From positions 1-62,895 of IMG/VR virus record IMGVR_UViG_3300020430_002311: a DNA stretch of 62,895 nt, one strand, 5' to 3'. This DNA comes from a virus. This document shows positions 41,001-49,198 of the stretch, in pieces. Position numbers and translations under genes: made by a program. Position 1 is the stretch's first letter; each line of letters begins with the position of its first letter. The notes beneath the pieces were generated by a model that was not told the origin of the DNA, did not search any database, and saw nothing but the letters and a program-made list of their open reading frames with translations.

Positions 41001-44000
41001 CGGTATTCTGCACCCGGATGCAAATGTCCGGAAGGGTCAATTCGAAGAGCTGTTCCTGGATAATCGGAACCGATCCAAGAAGCAATACGATGGTCCTCTG
41101 TACGATGCCGTGGTAACGAACCCGCCCTACGGCGAAATGGGAGGAAAATACAAGGCATCCGAAGGTCGAGGCTGGCAGCGCTATGAGGAATACTTCCTCC
41201 ATCGCTCCCTCGACACCGTGAAGGAAGGCGGCATAGTTGCAATGGTCGTTCCTTCCAATTTTCTCCGAAAGGGGAAAACCAAAGCAAAGGAGAAGATATT
41301 CAACAAAGCAGAACTCCTGGAAGCCCACCGATTGCCGAATGGCGCTTTTGCTCATACGGACATCGGCACGGATCTGATCATCCTTAGAAAGAATACTACG
41401 GAGCACAAAGACAATGCGATTGCCTTCGAGGATGAATACTTCAAGCGGAACCCGAATCATCTTCACGGAGAGGAGCACGAGACGACAGATCGCTGGGGCA
41501 AGCCAGACCTGCGGACAAAGGGCAATATTGATACCTTTCTCAATCATAGACCGGCGGCCCCCAAGGAAATGTCAAAAGCCCACAAGGATGCAATCTCCAG
41601 GGGATTGATCGGGAACCAGAACGCAAAGGGGAAGCACAAGGTAGCCAGTTCAAATCGGAAGACGGTTAAGAAGAAAGCCGTCCGAAATGCGACGAGGAAA
41701 ACGAAGAATACGGCGAGAGAAAAGCAGAGTCCTCCCCCGAAGCTCCTGAATCAGGCGGAGTTCAATAGGAAATACGGGCTGAACTTCAGCGAATCGGATG
41801 TAGAATTGCTGAAAAGTACCAATGCTCTCGGATACATTGATCCCCAGACGCCATTCGATCCGAAGTCGATGTCATTCCACAATGGCGGTGCAATGCCCGA
41901 CTACCTGTATGCCACGGGCGATATTTATGAAAAGCTGAAGCAACTGGAATCGGACAGGGAAGAGATCATCGAGAAAGGTGGCCTGCAGCTATACCAGAAG
42001 CAGCGCCAGATGCTGGAAGATGCCATTCCGGAGCAAACCCCGCTGAAGGACGTCGTTCTGGATCCAATCGACCCTTTCTTCAAGACAGTCACCCTGGAAG
42101 ACGGAAGTTCCCTTCTCGACCGGTTCAAGGAATGGGTCGGTGATCTGGACTACGAGACCTTTATGGACTACGCGGCCTCAGCCAGCGACGTTCGGGCTTA
42201 CTGTGATGCCATACCTGTCCGGGGCAACAACAAGAGCCTGAATGAGAGAATCCGGCGAGAACGCCGGGAATTGGCAATGAAGCTGGCAGACAGGTTCGTC
42301 AAGGAATCCCTGGGTGAGGCCGAGCAGAGTCAGATCCAGCAGTCCTGGAATGAACGCTTCAACGCCTACGTTCAGGTGGATCCGGCGAAGGTGCCGATTC
42401 CGATTGAGGGATTGAACGAAAAGTTCAAGGGTAAAGACTATGAATTGAGGGATGTCCAGCATCGATTCATTGCAAATTTCCTTTCAAAAGGCATCGGTTG
42501 CGCAGCCCACGAGGTGGGGCTGGGAAAAACCATGACCGGCATTATTGCCACAGTCTCCAATATGCAAATGGGACGGTCGAAGAGGCCTCTGTTCGTGGTC
42601 CCAACCTCGGTATTACCGAATTGGGAGGCCTCCGTTAAATCGCTTTATCCAAATCTCACGGTGAATACAATCGGCACCCCCGAACTGAATCAAATGACCG
42701 AAGGCGGCAAGAAACTCGAGATCGAAGAAGGGTCGGTGACTGTAATGTCTTACGATGCGTTCCAGAGGATGGGCTTCAGCGAAGAGCGATTCAATGAACT
42801 CACAAAAGACCTCCAGGATGCTCACAAGCCCTATGCAGAAGAACCGGCCACCAAGCGAGGGAAGGCAAAGAAAGAGGAGGAATATGAAGCCCTGGTATCG
42901 AGAGCGAGAACGGGTACGTATAATGAAATACTATTCGACGAAGCGGGCTTTGACTCTCTGACCGTGGACGAAGCGCACAACTTCAACAATATCTTTGCTG
43001 ACGTAAAACAGGAGAAGGATCAAGACACCGGGAAGGTCAAGACCCAGGCAAATGAATTCTCCGGTATCATTGGAGGGGCGACGAGCGACCGTGGGCTAAA
43101 AATGTGGCTGGCAGCCCAGCACGTGCTCAAGTCCAACGACAACCGCAATGTGATGATGCTCACAGCCACTCCCTTTACGAACAATCCGCTTCAGGTCTAC
43201 TCCCTACTCTCCACGATGGCCAGGGAACGCCTCCAGAAGATGGGGATCTACAACGTAAAGGATTTCGTGGCGGCCTTTGTAGAGACTCAGACCGAAAAGG
43301 TTCTGGAGCCCAACGGAAAAATCAAAGAGAAACAGACGGTCCGCCGTTTCAAGAATGCCCATGCCTTTGCCTCGCTAATCAATGAATTCTTCGACCGAAA
43401 AACCGGAGAGGATGCGCATATCAAACGGCCGGACCTGGTAGAGAAGGAGATCGTTCTTCCTTCTAACAAGGAAATGGATCAGATCCGCCAGAGCCTGGAG
43501 AACTATTACGATATGGCTTTCCACCCCGATCCTGATGAGCGAGATCCCTCCGCTGCACTAAGGTCCATGACCATGCAGCAAAACCTGAATATCAGTCCGG
43601 CCCTCGTAAACGACTATCAATTCAACGATAACCGACAGGATTTCGTCGAACGCAGTCCCAAAATGAAATTTGTGGCCAAATCCGCTGCAGAATACTACAA
43701 ACGGATGAAGGAAGCCCAGGGGAATGCTCCGGGCCAGATCATCTTTCTACCCCGAGGGGTTGAGTATTTCAATGAAGTGAAGGCTTACATGGTTTCCCAG
43801 GGAATCCCGGAGGATGCCATCGAGATCATGACTCCCAAGGAGAAAGGGAAAAAGGCCAGGAGCAAGGAAGCAAAGGCGAAGGGGCAAAGTCGATTCGAAG
43901 AAATCAAGTTCGACTTCAATGATCCGAATGGCAAAACGAAAATCATAATTGGCTCCGATACGATCCAGGAAGGAGTATCCCTCCAGAAAAATACGGGGGT

Positions 44001-44856
44001 CATGTATAACTGCAGCCTGGCATGGAATCCGACATCGAACGAACAAAAAAAGGGCCGTGGATGGCGCCAGGGGAACACCCAGGAGCGTTGCCACATGTTT
44101 TACCCGGTCATGGAGAACTCCGTCGACACAAAACTGTACCAGAAGCATGCCGAAAAGGTTTCCCGAATCAACGATATCTTTAAGGCAACTGGATCCCCTT
44201 TCATCGAAACCACGGACATCAATCCTGATGAGCTGAAATACGAGATCGTGACCGACCCGGAGAAAAAGGCCAGGCTGGTTGCATCGGAAGATGAGACGCA
44301 GCGTCTGGCCGCCATCAAGGATAAGACCACCGACCGGAACATTCTCCTATCAACCCTGAATCGAGCAGAAAATCTGGACCGACGCATTAGGGATGCGGAA
44401 GAGTCACTGAAGCGGTCACAGCGCTGGGCCGAAATGTACGGCAAGAACTCAACACTTGGTCGATTCCATGCGGAGGATGTAAACCGCATCAAATCAAGAC
44501 TCAGTCGATTGAAGCGCGACAAAGAAGAGCATGAGACAATGATGCAGCAGAAGGGCATGACCGTGGAGAAGCTCCGTTCTCAGGCGGAGGCTCTGGAAAA
44601 CGAGATCGCTCAAATGAAAGCAGATTCAACCAAAAAGAAGGAAGAGCTTGAATCAGAACTGGTAGAGCGCTACCGACGAGAAAAGGAAGAATATGAGAAG
44701 AGCCGTCCCAACAAGTCGATCGACCAGATGGTGGATGAGCATGTCTCAAAGCTGGTTGACTCTTCCCTCGGCAAGTCGGTATATAAGAGTCGAATCTACG
44801 AAATAATACGGGGAGGGAGAATGCATGAACGCAGACGTAAAGCAGCAGCTCTTTGA
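38080..44856 (+). CDS. Giant polyvalent antirestriction protein (ParB + N6 methyltransferase + SNF2-like helicase, DarB-like)
   Basis: A 2258-residue protein, close to the length of phage P1 DarB. Order: hairpin module RAHLIRKVITN...GHKQTVYV (residues 23-45); ParB/Srx domain (about 170-330, IVSGHHRF near 225, HTH HSVSEIAEKTGMNPGTVRRR near 300); a second module copy (550-572) after KSRFLEVLKAKG; N6-adenine methyltransferase with LEPAAGTGRF near 945 and NPPY at 1014-1017; SNF2-type helicase with Walker A HEVGLGKT near 1477-1484, DEAH at 1630-1633, LTATPF, and QEGVSLQ and GRGWRQG near 1990; C-terminal coiled coil. By analogy with DarB it would be packaged in the head and injected to protect incoming DNA from host restriction. 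The ParB part is an added domain. The window shows packaging only by inference. Confidence 0.85.
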   Translation: MRRKFLQVLKERMGAAMAGPRSRAHLIRKVITNRRGHKQTVYVRPDKAGSPPSAPQKPSQSSSSVAEARKEFQRADAEFSAALEEAYGKQAGDKRYSPGPHPPAVEAAKKKRMEAQKKWHAAQDQTRASGKDPLSGAPVESEQSEASNKEKPEPSDGEDKTASDSPATALSFVGHDQIRELSQYTDKRNYDRKTIDGIKASILRNGYNPAFPLQVDTDNGTYNIVSGHHRFTAVKELVSEGKLPDNFQIPVIVKQYGSKGDRLMAQMSENVRRTVNPLDEARAIGELTEMGHSVSEIAEKTGMNPGTVRRRKALTGLHSDLQKLFEKKDRSLPVGIAEAIGTHGLNPDGSKNATIQNKAHRFYNANRHRGFGAAEVISYMQELKSQNSDQMWSVDETRTEAEKQAVQSLGSEEKAKRNTAQIDKFLGSVQNSFQRLLGDSISSLNESTLKELSNSLLATEGESGFRSKMDQLSTLMNDLETVKRTLEQNFNKIKEESSNHSLAFARSMAVIEASQDAIHVLKSAHRETRVIEKSRFLEVLKAKGKSARNRAHLVRKVITNKKGHKQTVYVNPNETNQAQAEQIGEFTLKRRGKFIDVLGNLFKESGLYMALNSLTGKKGKPIEGENDQGSIGATYPYSVANYKKIREQLLGVSRGPADNREQDLSPADVRNIPDEIESEVKGDKARSLWKRASERFPNLDAGTFVDHLVEYLLHRDKYEDLFSQQSLFQEPSETPANSAKDSGSKGTVSTPNPAPFRKDLLRFIHEQWSESIQSDPRSIEKAEERYNAAERDLEESAREAYGNRSSDMLEYANSRVHPPEVQEDLDQRNEARVSLLETRKESQIRESRIRASVETGKARVGVKTQHAINEEVRQILKSVPSEKMTEEQKELLRQYEGWGGQTRNDKTDYSGKGLLYEFYTPEKVVNKSWELLERYIPKGSKILEPAAGTGRFAEGRSDYSFDMLEVDGTSSQIAGILHPDANVRKGQFEELFLDNRNRSKKQYDGPLYDAVVTNPPYGEMGGKYKASEGRGWQRYEEYFLHRSLDTVKEGGIVAMVVPSNFLRKGKTKAKEKIFNKAELLEAHRLPNGAFAHTDIGTDLIILRKNTTEHKDNAIAFEDEYFKRNPNHLHGEEHETTDRWGKPDLRTKGNIDTFLNHRPAAPKEMSKAHKDAISRGLIGNQNAKGKHKVASSNRKTVKKKAVRNATRKTKNTAREKQSPPPKLLNQAEFNRKYGLNFSESDVELLKSTNALGYIDPQTPFDPKSMSFHNGGAMPDYLYATGDIYEKLKQLESDREEIIEKGGLQLYQKQRQMLEDAIPEQTPLKDVVLDPIDPFFKTVTLEDGSSLLDRFKEWVGDLDYETFMDYAASASDVRAYCDAIPVRGNNKSLNERIRRERRELAMKLADRFVKESLGEAEQSQIQQSWNERFNAYVQVDPAKVPIPIEGLNEKFKGKDYELRDVQHRFIANFLSKGIGCAAHEVGLGKTMTGIIATVSNMQMGRSKRPLFVVPTSVLPNWEASVKSLYPNLTVNTIGTPELNQMTEGGKKLEIEEGSVTVMSYDAFQRMGFSEERFNELTKDLQDAHKPYAEEPATKRGKAKKEEEYEALVSRARTGTYNEILFDEAGFDSLTVDEAHNFNNIFADVKQEKDQDTGKVKTQANEFSGIIGGATSDRGLKMWLAAQHVLKSNDNRNVMMLTATPFTNNPLQVYSLLSTMARERLQKMGIYNVKDFVAAFVETQTEKVLEPNGKIKEKQTVRRFKNAHAFASLINEFFDRKTGEDAHIKRPDLVEKEIVLPSNKEMDQIRQSLENYYDMAFHPDPDERDPSAALRSMTMQQNLNISPALVNDYQFNDNRQDFVERSPKMKFVAKSAAEYYKRMKEAQGNAPGQIIFLPRGVEYFNEVKAYMVSQGIPEDAIEIMTPKEKGKKARSKEAKAKGQSRFEEIKFDFNDPNGKTKIIIGSDTIQEGVSLQKNTGVMYNCSLAWNPTSNEQKKGRGWRQGNTQERCHMFYPVMENSVDTKLYQKHAEKVSRINDIFKATGSPFIETTDINPDELKYEIVTDPEKKARLVASEDETQRLAAIKDKTTDRNILLSTLNRAENLDRRIRDAEESLKRSQRWAEMYGKNSTLGRFHAEDVNRIKSRLSRLKRDKEEHETMMQQKGMTVEKLRSQAEALENEIAQMKADSTKKKEELESELVERYRREKEEYEKSRPNKSIDQMVDEHVSKLVDSSLGKSVYKSRIYEIIRGGRMHERRRKAAAL

Positions 44857-45031
44857 AGCCGTGGAGGCAGACTTCCCGCACCTGGCAAGTCTGGGGCCGG
44901 ACAGGGTCTACGATTCCCTATCCTCAATTTGTATGCAGGAGGGGAAGCCAGTAACGGTTGAACAAATGCTCCAATACGCGGTGATTCTGGACAACGACCT
45001 GGAGATGGACGATCTACAGACCGGCGACTGA
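44825..45031 (+). CDS. 68-residue acidic protein, unknown
   Basis: A small acidic helical protein (KQQLFEAVEADFPHLASLGP, VEQMLQYAVILDNDLEMDDL) starting inside the last 32 bases of the DarB-like gene, with GGGAGGGAG about 6 bases before the ATG. It fills the space before the next late motif. It might be a chaperone or antitoxin-like partner of the large protein or of the kinase-like protein downstream. No family recognised. Confidence 0.6.
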   Translation: MNADVKQQLFEAVEADFPHLASLGPDRVYDSLSSICMQEGKPVTVEQMLQYAVILDNDLEMDDLQTGD

Positions 45032-45041
45032 ATCGACAGAT

Positions 45042-45049
45042 GCCCGATA
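45042..45049 (+). promoter_or_regulatory. Late CCGATA motif for the kinase-like packaged protein
   Basis: Reads GCCCGATA, ending 26 bases before the ATG at 45075. CCGTTTTCCGG just after it could form a small hairpin. No Shine-Dalgarno sequence before the start. Confidence 0.6.
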
Positions 45050-45074
45050 GCCGTTTTCCGGCTATAACGGGTCC

Positions 45075-46493
45075 ATGAATGGCATTCATATTCTCAAGGC
45101 GGCCAACAGAGCGCATCTGGTCCGCAAAGTCATTACGAATAAGAAAGGCCGCCGCCAGACCGTTTACGTAAACCCGGAACAGGAAAAGTCGAAAGAAAAA
45201 GGTCGAGGCCAGTCTGGTAAGGCATCCGAAAAAAAGGCCGAGGACAAGGAAGCCGGATCCTCCCGCCCCGACCAGTCCGCCCATAACAAAGAATCTCAAC
45301 CGAGGAACAACGCGCCCGAGAAGAGCGGACAGAAAAAAGAGGGCACCGGGAAGAAACCGAAAGAACGTAAGTACAAAGACCCAGGGGTTAATCAGATTTG
45401 GGCTCCTGCCGATGTTGAGGCAGCCAAGGCCCAAGCATTCTACAACATTGTAACCGACCCAGACATCGGTGATCCGATACCTCGCCCGGGTCGCTGGAAT
45501 GAGGGGATTCCCGAGGGGATGCCCTCCGAAACCTGGGAAGAGCACTTCACCGGCCATCCAGATGAAGGCGGAAAGCCAAAGGAGGGCCGGGAGTTTCTCC
45601 ACAACTTGATCAAACAGAGATTCCTCGAAGGGAAACCATCGGTGCCGTCCGGCGAAAAACCCGTTGCCATATTGATGATGGGCGGCCCGGCATCCGGGAA
45701 GTCGACCATGGTTAAGTCCGCTGGCCTGGAGAGTATGGAGGATTTCGTCGTCGCTGATGCTGATATAGTGAAGAACATGATTCCGGAATATCGAGTCGGG
45801 GTCAACAATCGCCTGAAACAGGCCGCATATATGGCACATGAGGAGTCCAGCTATCTGGTGAAGCAGATCAGAGAAGAAGCCATCAATACCCGGAAGAACC
45901 TGGTTATCGATGGGACAGGTTCAAAGACAGCATCCTACGAAAAGAACATCCAGAAGCTCCGGGACCAGGGATACGAAATCAAGCTTATGATGGCTGACAC
46001 CCCGATGGATGTTGCTCTGAATCGCGCCAAACAGCGAGCGAGAAAAACCGGCCGCTACGTCCCAGACGGTGTTCTGAAAGGTGCTTATGCCGGTATCCCG
46101 AGCGGGTTCCAGAAGATCGCAGAGATGGTTGATTCTGCAGCCATCTATGATACAAACGTGAAGCTGGGAGAGCCTTCACGGCTTGTCTATACAAAGACGA
46201 ATGCCGCTGAAACCATCCATGACTCCGAGCATTATTCGAAGTTCCAGAGTAGGATCGGAAAGTCCTGGCTGTTTCAGATCATCAAGTCCAGACTCTCCCG
46301 TGAACAACGAATTGCTGTAACGAAAGGAGGAGAAGATATGCAGGAGAAGAAGCAAAAGCGAACCGATGACGAGCTACTACAGGCAATGGCCCGCGACGAA
46401 TGGGACTTCACCGAAGAAGAAATGAAACGAATTGAGGCCATGGAAGACGTGGCGGACGAAGGGGAAGGAGTGGAAATGGTAGTGGATGACTGA
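45075..46493 (+). CDS. Zeta-toxin-like P-loop kinase with the packaging module
   Basis: A 472-residue protein. It begins IHILKA followed at once by the module RAHLVRKVITN...RRQTVYV (residues 12-34). A charged linker leads to a kinase domain with Walker A MGGPASGKST at residues 203-211, VVADADIVKNMIPEYR (substrate-contacting), YMAHEESSYLVKQIREEA, NLVIDGTGSK and RARKTGRYVPDGVL. This is the zeta-toxin/polynucleotide-kinase-like pattern; zeta toxins phosphorylate UDP-N-acetylglucosamine. The acidic C-terminus (EGEGVEMVVDD) is unusual. With the shared module it is probably carried in the head and injected. Substrate and toxicity are inferred. It could also be a simple ATP-binding protein. Confidence 0.75.
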   Translation: MNGIHILKAANRAHLVRKVITNKKGRRQTVYVNPEQEKSKEKGRGQSGKASEKKAEDKEAGSSRPDQSAHNKESQPRNNAPEKSGQKKEGTGKKPKERKYKDPGVNQIWAPADVEAAKAQAFYNIVTDPDIGDPIPRPGRWNEGIPEGMPSETWEEHFTGHPDEGGKPKEGREFLHNLIKQRFLEGKPSVPSGEKPVAILMMGGPASGKSTMVKSAGLESMEDFVVADADIVKNMIPEYRVGVNNRLKQAAYMAHEESSYLVKQIREEAINTRKNLVIDGTGSKTASYEKNIQKLRDQGYEIKLMMADTPMDVALNRAKQRARKTGRYVPDGVLKGAYAGIPSGFQKIAEMVDSAAIYDTNVKLGEPSRLVYTKTNAAETIHDSEHYSKFQSRIGKSWLFQIIKSRLSREQRIAVTKGGEDMQEKKQKRTDDELLQAMARDEWDFTEEEMKRIEAMEDVADEGEGVEMVVDD

Positions 46494-46543
46494 ACCCACT
46501 GCAATGGATTTATCCGCTTGAATGATGGAATAGGTTATCCGGC

Positions 46544-47986
46544 ATGTTTGGTCTTGAAAGCCTTATTGACATACTGAAAGCTCGCGGCGCAGCTCTTGGT
46601 GAGATCCACCATTGGGCCAATGGCGATTATATGAAAACTCCGCAGGGCTGGAAGGAAGTCAAGAAAGACGTCCGGAAGCATCTGGACAAGCTCACAAAAC
46701 GTATGGCTCCCGCAGACGAGAAGGCCCGCGAACACCGCTTCGCCATGGAGGACCTTAAGTCCAGGATTGACGGGATCAAGAGCAAACTCAGCGAGCACCC
46801 CGATTCAGATTACTACAAAAATGAGCTCAAAGAGGCGGAGAAGCGCCTGATATTCCATAGCGTAAAGGCCGAACAAGTTGGAGGACGTGCCCGACGCCGT
46901 GCCGAGGATTATTTGGATCAGGTCCGCCAGTATCTAAAGGACCATCACGAAACCCAAATAAACGCCAAATATGCTGACGCACTGAAGAAGCTCGATGAGC
47001 GGATGGCTGCACTTGAAGAAGGTGGGGACCGTTACAATCAAATAATGGAGAACCATCGAAAGCTGGTAGGCTCTGAATACGAGGATGAGGACGATGCTGA
47101 GTCAGCAGCAGAAGATGAGATAGAGATCGAAAAAGAGATTATCGAGGATAAGCAAACGGACCTGCACGACCTGATCTGGGAGAAAGTTGGGAACCGTCAT
47201 GATCAGATCGATGAACGTTTAGACAAATTGCTGGAAGACAGTGAAGAGGATACCCGCGAAGCATTTGAAACTCGTCTCGATGACTTCGAGGACATCAAGA
47301 CCCGCTACCCAACCAGCATAGACCGGGACCCAGTTACTCCGATAAGCAAGGTAAGGGAGAGAATCAGGAAGAACCTCGGTTTTCGCAAGCGGTTGGCCGA
47401 CCGATTGAATCTGAAATCCAACCTGGGCCGGATGCTCGCAGTATTCAAAGCCGGAAACCGGCAGGGTCTTGTTAAGAAGGTCATCACAAATCAGGCTGGG
47501 CACCGGCAGACGGTCTGGATTCGGCCGGACGAAAGCCCCGGCCCTCGCCCCGTAAAAAAGGATAGTGGCCCATCCTCCAAAAAACCCGGTGCAGGCTCAG
47601 TAAAGCGCACAATGGCGCCCCAGCGCGGCGGAATGCCGTCCAAGAAGCCCATGGCCGCAAAACCCGCCGAAGATCATGCTGTTGTCCAGCAGCGGCATGA
47701 GGATTTTGAAAAGCGCGCCCAGGAGCAGCGAAAACGAAAAGGACCTAATGCAAGCATTGATGCCGCCGAAGCTGGCGATATAGTGCAAATCACCAACCCG
47801 AAATCGAGAGTCCGCAACCAAATAGGAAAAGTGGTTCAGAAACTGGAGGACGGATTGAAGGTCATGATGGCCAACGGGATTTTCCAGGATTTCACTTTCG
47901 ATGAACTGTCCTTCGCGAAGTCCCGGCCGCTCGGGTTTCGACCGGATGGAGTTCAAATCCTGAAAGCCCGTATCGAGTTGAACTGA
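46544..47986 (+). CDS. Coiled-coil packaged protein with the shared module
   Basis: A 480-residue protein. It starts FGLESLIDILKARG, the hxhhKA motif. Residues 25-60 read GEIHHWANGDYMKTPQGWKE, another phage-typical N-terminal piece. Residues 65-280 are a long charged coiled coil. At about 293-328 KSNLGRMLAVFKAGN is followed by the module QGLVKKVITN...GHRQTVWI. After a Pro/Lys linker, residues 410-460 form a KOW/SH3-like strand set (GDIVQITNPKSRVRNQIGKV), and the end repeats QILKARIELN. No enzyme motif. It is likely an internal head protein. A weak motif (ATCCGCTTG) stands at the late-motif position. Confidence 0.7.
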   Translation: MFGLESLIDILKARGAALGEIHHWANGDYMKTPQGWKEVKKDVRKHLDKLTKRMAPADEKAREHRFAMEDLKSRIDGIKSKLSEHPDSDYYKNELKEAEKRLIFHSVKAEQVGGRARRRAEDYLDQVRQYLKDHHETQINAKYADALKKLDERMAALEEGGDRYNQIMENHRKLVGSEYEDEDDAESAAEDEIEIEKEIIEDKQTDLHDLIWEKVGNRHDQIDERLDKLLEDSEEDTREAFETRLDDFEDIKTRYPTSIDRDPVTPISKVRERIRKNLGFRKRLADRLNLKSNLGRMLAVFKAGNRQGLVKKVITNQAGHRQTVWIRPDESPGPRPVKKDSGPSSKKPGAGSVKRTMAPQRGGMPSKKPMAAKPAEDHAVVQQRHEDFEKRAQEQRKRKGPNASIDAAEAGDIVQITNPKSRVRNQIGKVVQKLEDGLKVMMANGIFQDFTFDELSFAKSRPLGFRPDGVQILKARIELN

Positions 47987-48051
47987 AAACTGGCAAAGAA
48001 CGAACCTATTCAATGAAATGATCCGCGCTTCTGCGGGGAAAAGTCTTGGCC

Positions 48052-48186
48052 ATGCTCGCGTTTCCGGAAACCCTCCGGTTCACCCCCGCTCGGGCGGGGA
48101 AATGGCTTTCGGTCATGAAACGCTGCCGGATCCAGAGACAAAGGAAGGCTGAAATCAAGCAACTGAAACTCGTTCGTGACCGATAA
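48052..48186 (+). CDS. 44-residue basic peptide
   Basis: A short frame from ATG 48052 with GGGGAAAA about 10 bases upstream. The product is very basic and helical at the end (KWLSVMKRCRIQRQRKAEIK). Its stop codon CGA-TAA is built from the late motif of the next gene, the same arrangement as at the end of the hydrolase gene, which supports it as real. Possibly DNA-condensing or capsid-internal. The rest of 47987-48051 holds nothing I can name. Confidence 0.45.
   Translation: MLAFPETLRFTPARAGKWLSVMKRCRIQRQRKAEIKQLKLVRDR
48178..48185 (+). promoter_or_regulatory. Late CCGATA motif for the tail operon
   Basis: Reads GACCGATA in the context TGACCGATAATC, ending 26 bases before the GTG at 48211. 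No Shine-Dalgarno sequence before the GTG. Confidence 0.6.
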
Positions 48187-48210
48187 TCAGGAACGGCCCA
48201 CAATCAGAGC

Positions 48211-48987
48211 GTGGCTGATCCCCGCCCGACAATTCTGACCGTTCATATTGCTCCGCCGGAGAATACGGTGAAGCTCTGGCTCCAGGGCAATCTCCCTCTG
48301 ACCGGACTCAAAACACGCAACGTAGATGCGCCTGTAATCAATGGCCACCCACTGTTTGTCGAAGGGATCTCTGAGTCTGGATTCGACCGCAATTTTCCCC
48401 GAGTTGGGGTGGAGTGGACCAGAGATATTCGAGAAGACTATATAGGGCACAATTTCCGCCGTTTTAAGCCTACCGATCGTTTTCGGGCCGCCCTTCATAA
48501 CTACACTTCCTCCCTTCCACGTGAATCCCGTGCAGCTCCGGAGGCTGCGGCAGAGGAACTCGGTGAAGCCGACATCGTCGAAACCTGGCTGCACATGGTT
48601 CAATCTGAAGTCATCATTGCTGGCTTCACATCCGGAGGTGCAGGGCGTCCTACTCTCCGCATACTCTATGAAACGGTGGAATCGCTGATGGCTCCGATGG
48701 CCCAGGATATCATGGAGACATTCCCCGGAGTCAAGGTTGATATCGATGAAACCCATGAGGTGAACATTGCCTCGAACCAATTCGCAAGCCCCGTCTGGGG
48801 ATTCGAGATTCCGGTCAAACTACGCCAACCGCGCAGAGTCTTCCGCAAAAAGCCAGCCCACCTCTTCCCCGATATTACGGGCTTTGATATACACATGGAA
48901 GATAGCCGCACGGTTTTCAAGACCCGAGGGCTATTCGACTTCGATGCTGGGTACAGCGTCGTTCAAGGAGAATCCAATGGCCAGTGA
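48211..48987 (+). CDS. Tail terminator or neck protein
   Basis: A 258-residue protein from GTG 48211, first gene of the tail-shaft operon (terminator-x-sheath-tube-chaperones). Features include VHIAPPENTVKLWLQGNLPL, GVEWTRDIREDYIGHNFRRF, and AASPEAAAEELG-like helical segments, with beta strands at the C-terminus (VWGFEIPVKLRQPRRVF). Position before the sheath gene is typical of tail terminators, which cap the tube. The family is not recognised with certainty. Confidence 0.55.
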   Translation: MADPRPTILTVHIAPPENTVKLWLQGNLPLTGLKTRNVDAPVINGHPLFVEGISESGFDRNFPRVGVEWTRDIREDYIGHNFRRFKPTDRFRAALHNYTSSLPRESRAAPEAAAEELGEADIVETWLHMVQSEVIIAGFTSGGAGRPTLRILYETVESLMAPMAQDIMETFPGVKVDIDETHEVNIASNQFASPVWGFEIPVKLRQPRRVFRKKPAHLFPDITGFDIHMEDSRTVFKTRGLFDFDAGYSVVQGESNGQ

Positions 48988-49198
48988 GCAGAAGGCGGAG
49001 CAGGCGCAGGACAAACCCAGGGAACCTGCGAAGCAAACAGCGAAGCGGCGCAAATACCCGCCCATGGAGCAATTCCTGACGGACCTTGAAAAGAAAAAAG
49101 GTCCGATCCCGGCCAAAGTAAAGGAAGTATTCCGCGCCCGTTGCGGATCCCGCAAGGACTTCGAAGCCGTATGGGCCGAACTCTGGAGAGGTAAGTAA
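48977..49198 (+). CDS. Small basic tail-operon protein
   Basis: A 73-residue protein from the ATG at 48977, with AAGGAG 6-7 bases upstream, overlapping the preceding stop. The first 30 residues are Lys/Ala/Pro-rich. The rest is helical (MEQFLTDLEKKKGPIPAKVK, EVFRARCGSRKDFEAVWAEL). Its stop overlaps the sheath start (TAATG). Small proteins of this kind precede sheath genes in PBSX-like operons. Function unknown. Confidence 0.65.
   Translation: MASEQKAEQAQDKPREPAKQTAKRRKYPPMEQFLTDLEKKKGPIPAKVKEVFRARCGSRKDFEAVWAELWRGK

Noticed and set aside
44796-45839. 347-codon minus-strand frame with many Phe and Leu across the kinase gene
   Set aside because: It looks like a membrane protein only because it is the antisense of a Lys/Glu-rich linker; the plus-strand kinase is clearly coding.
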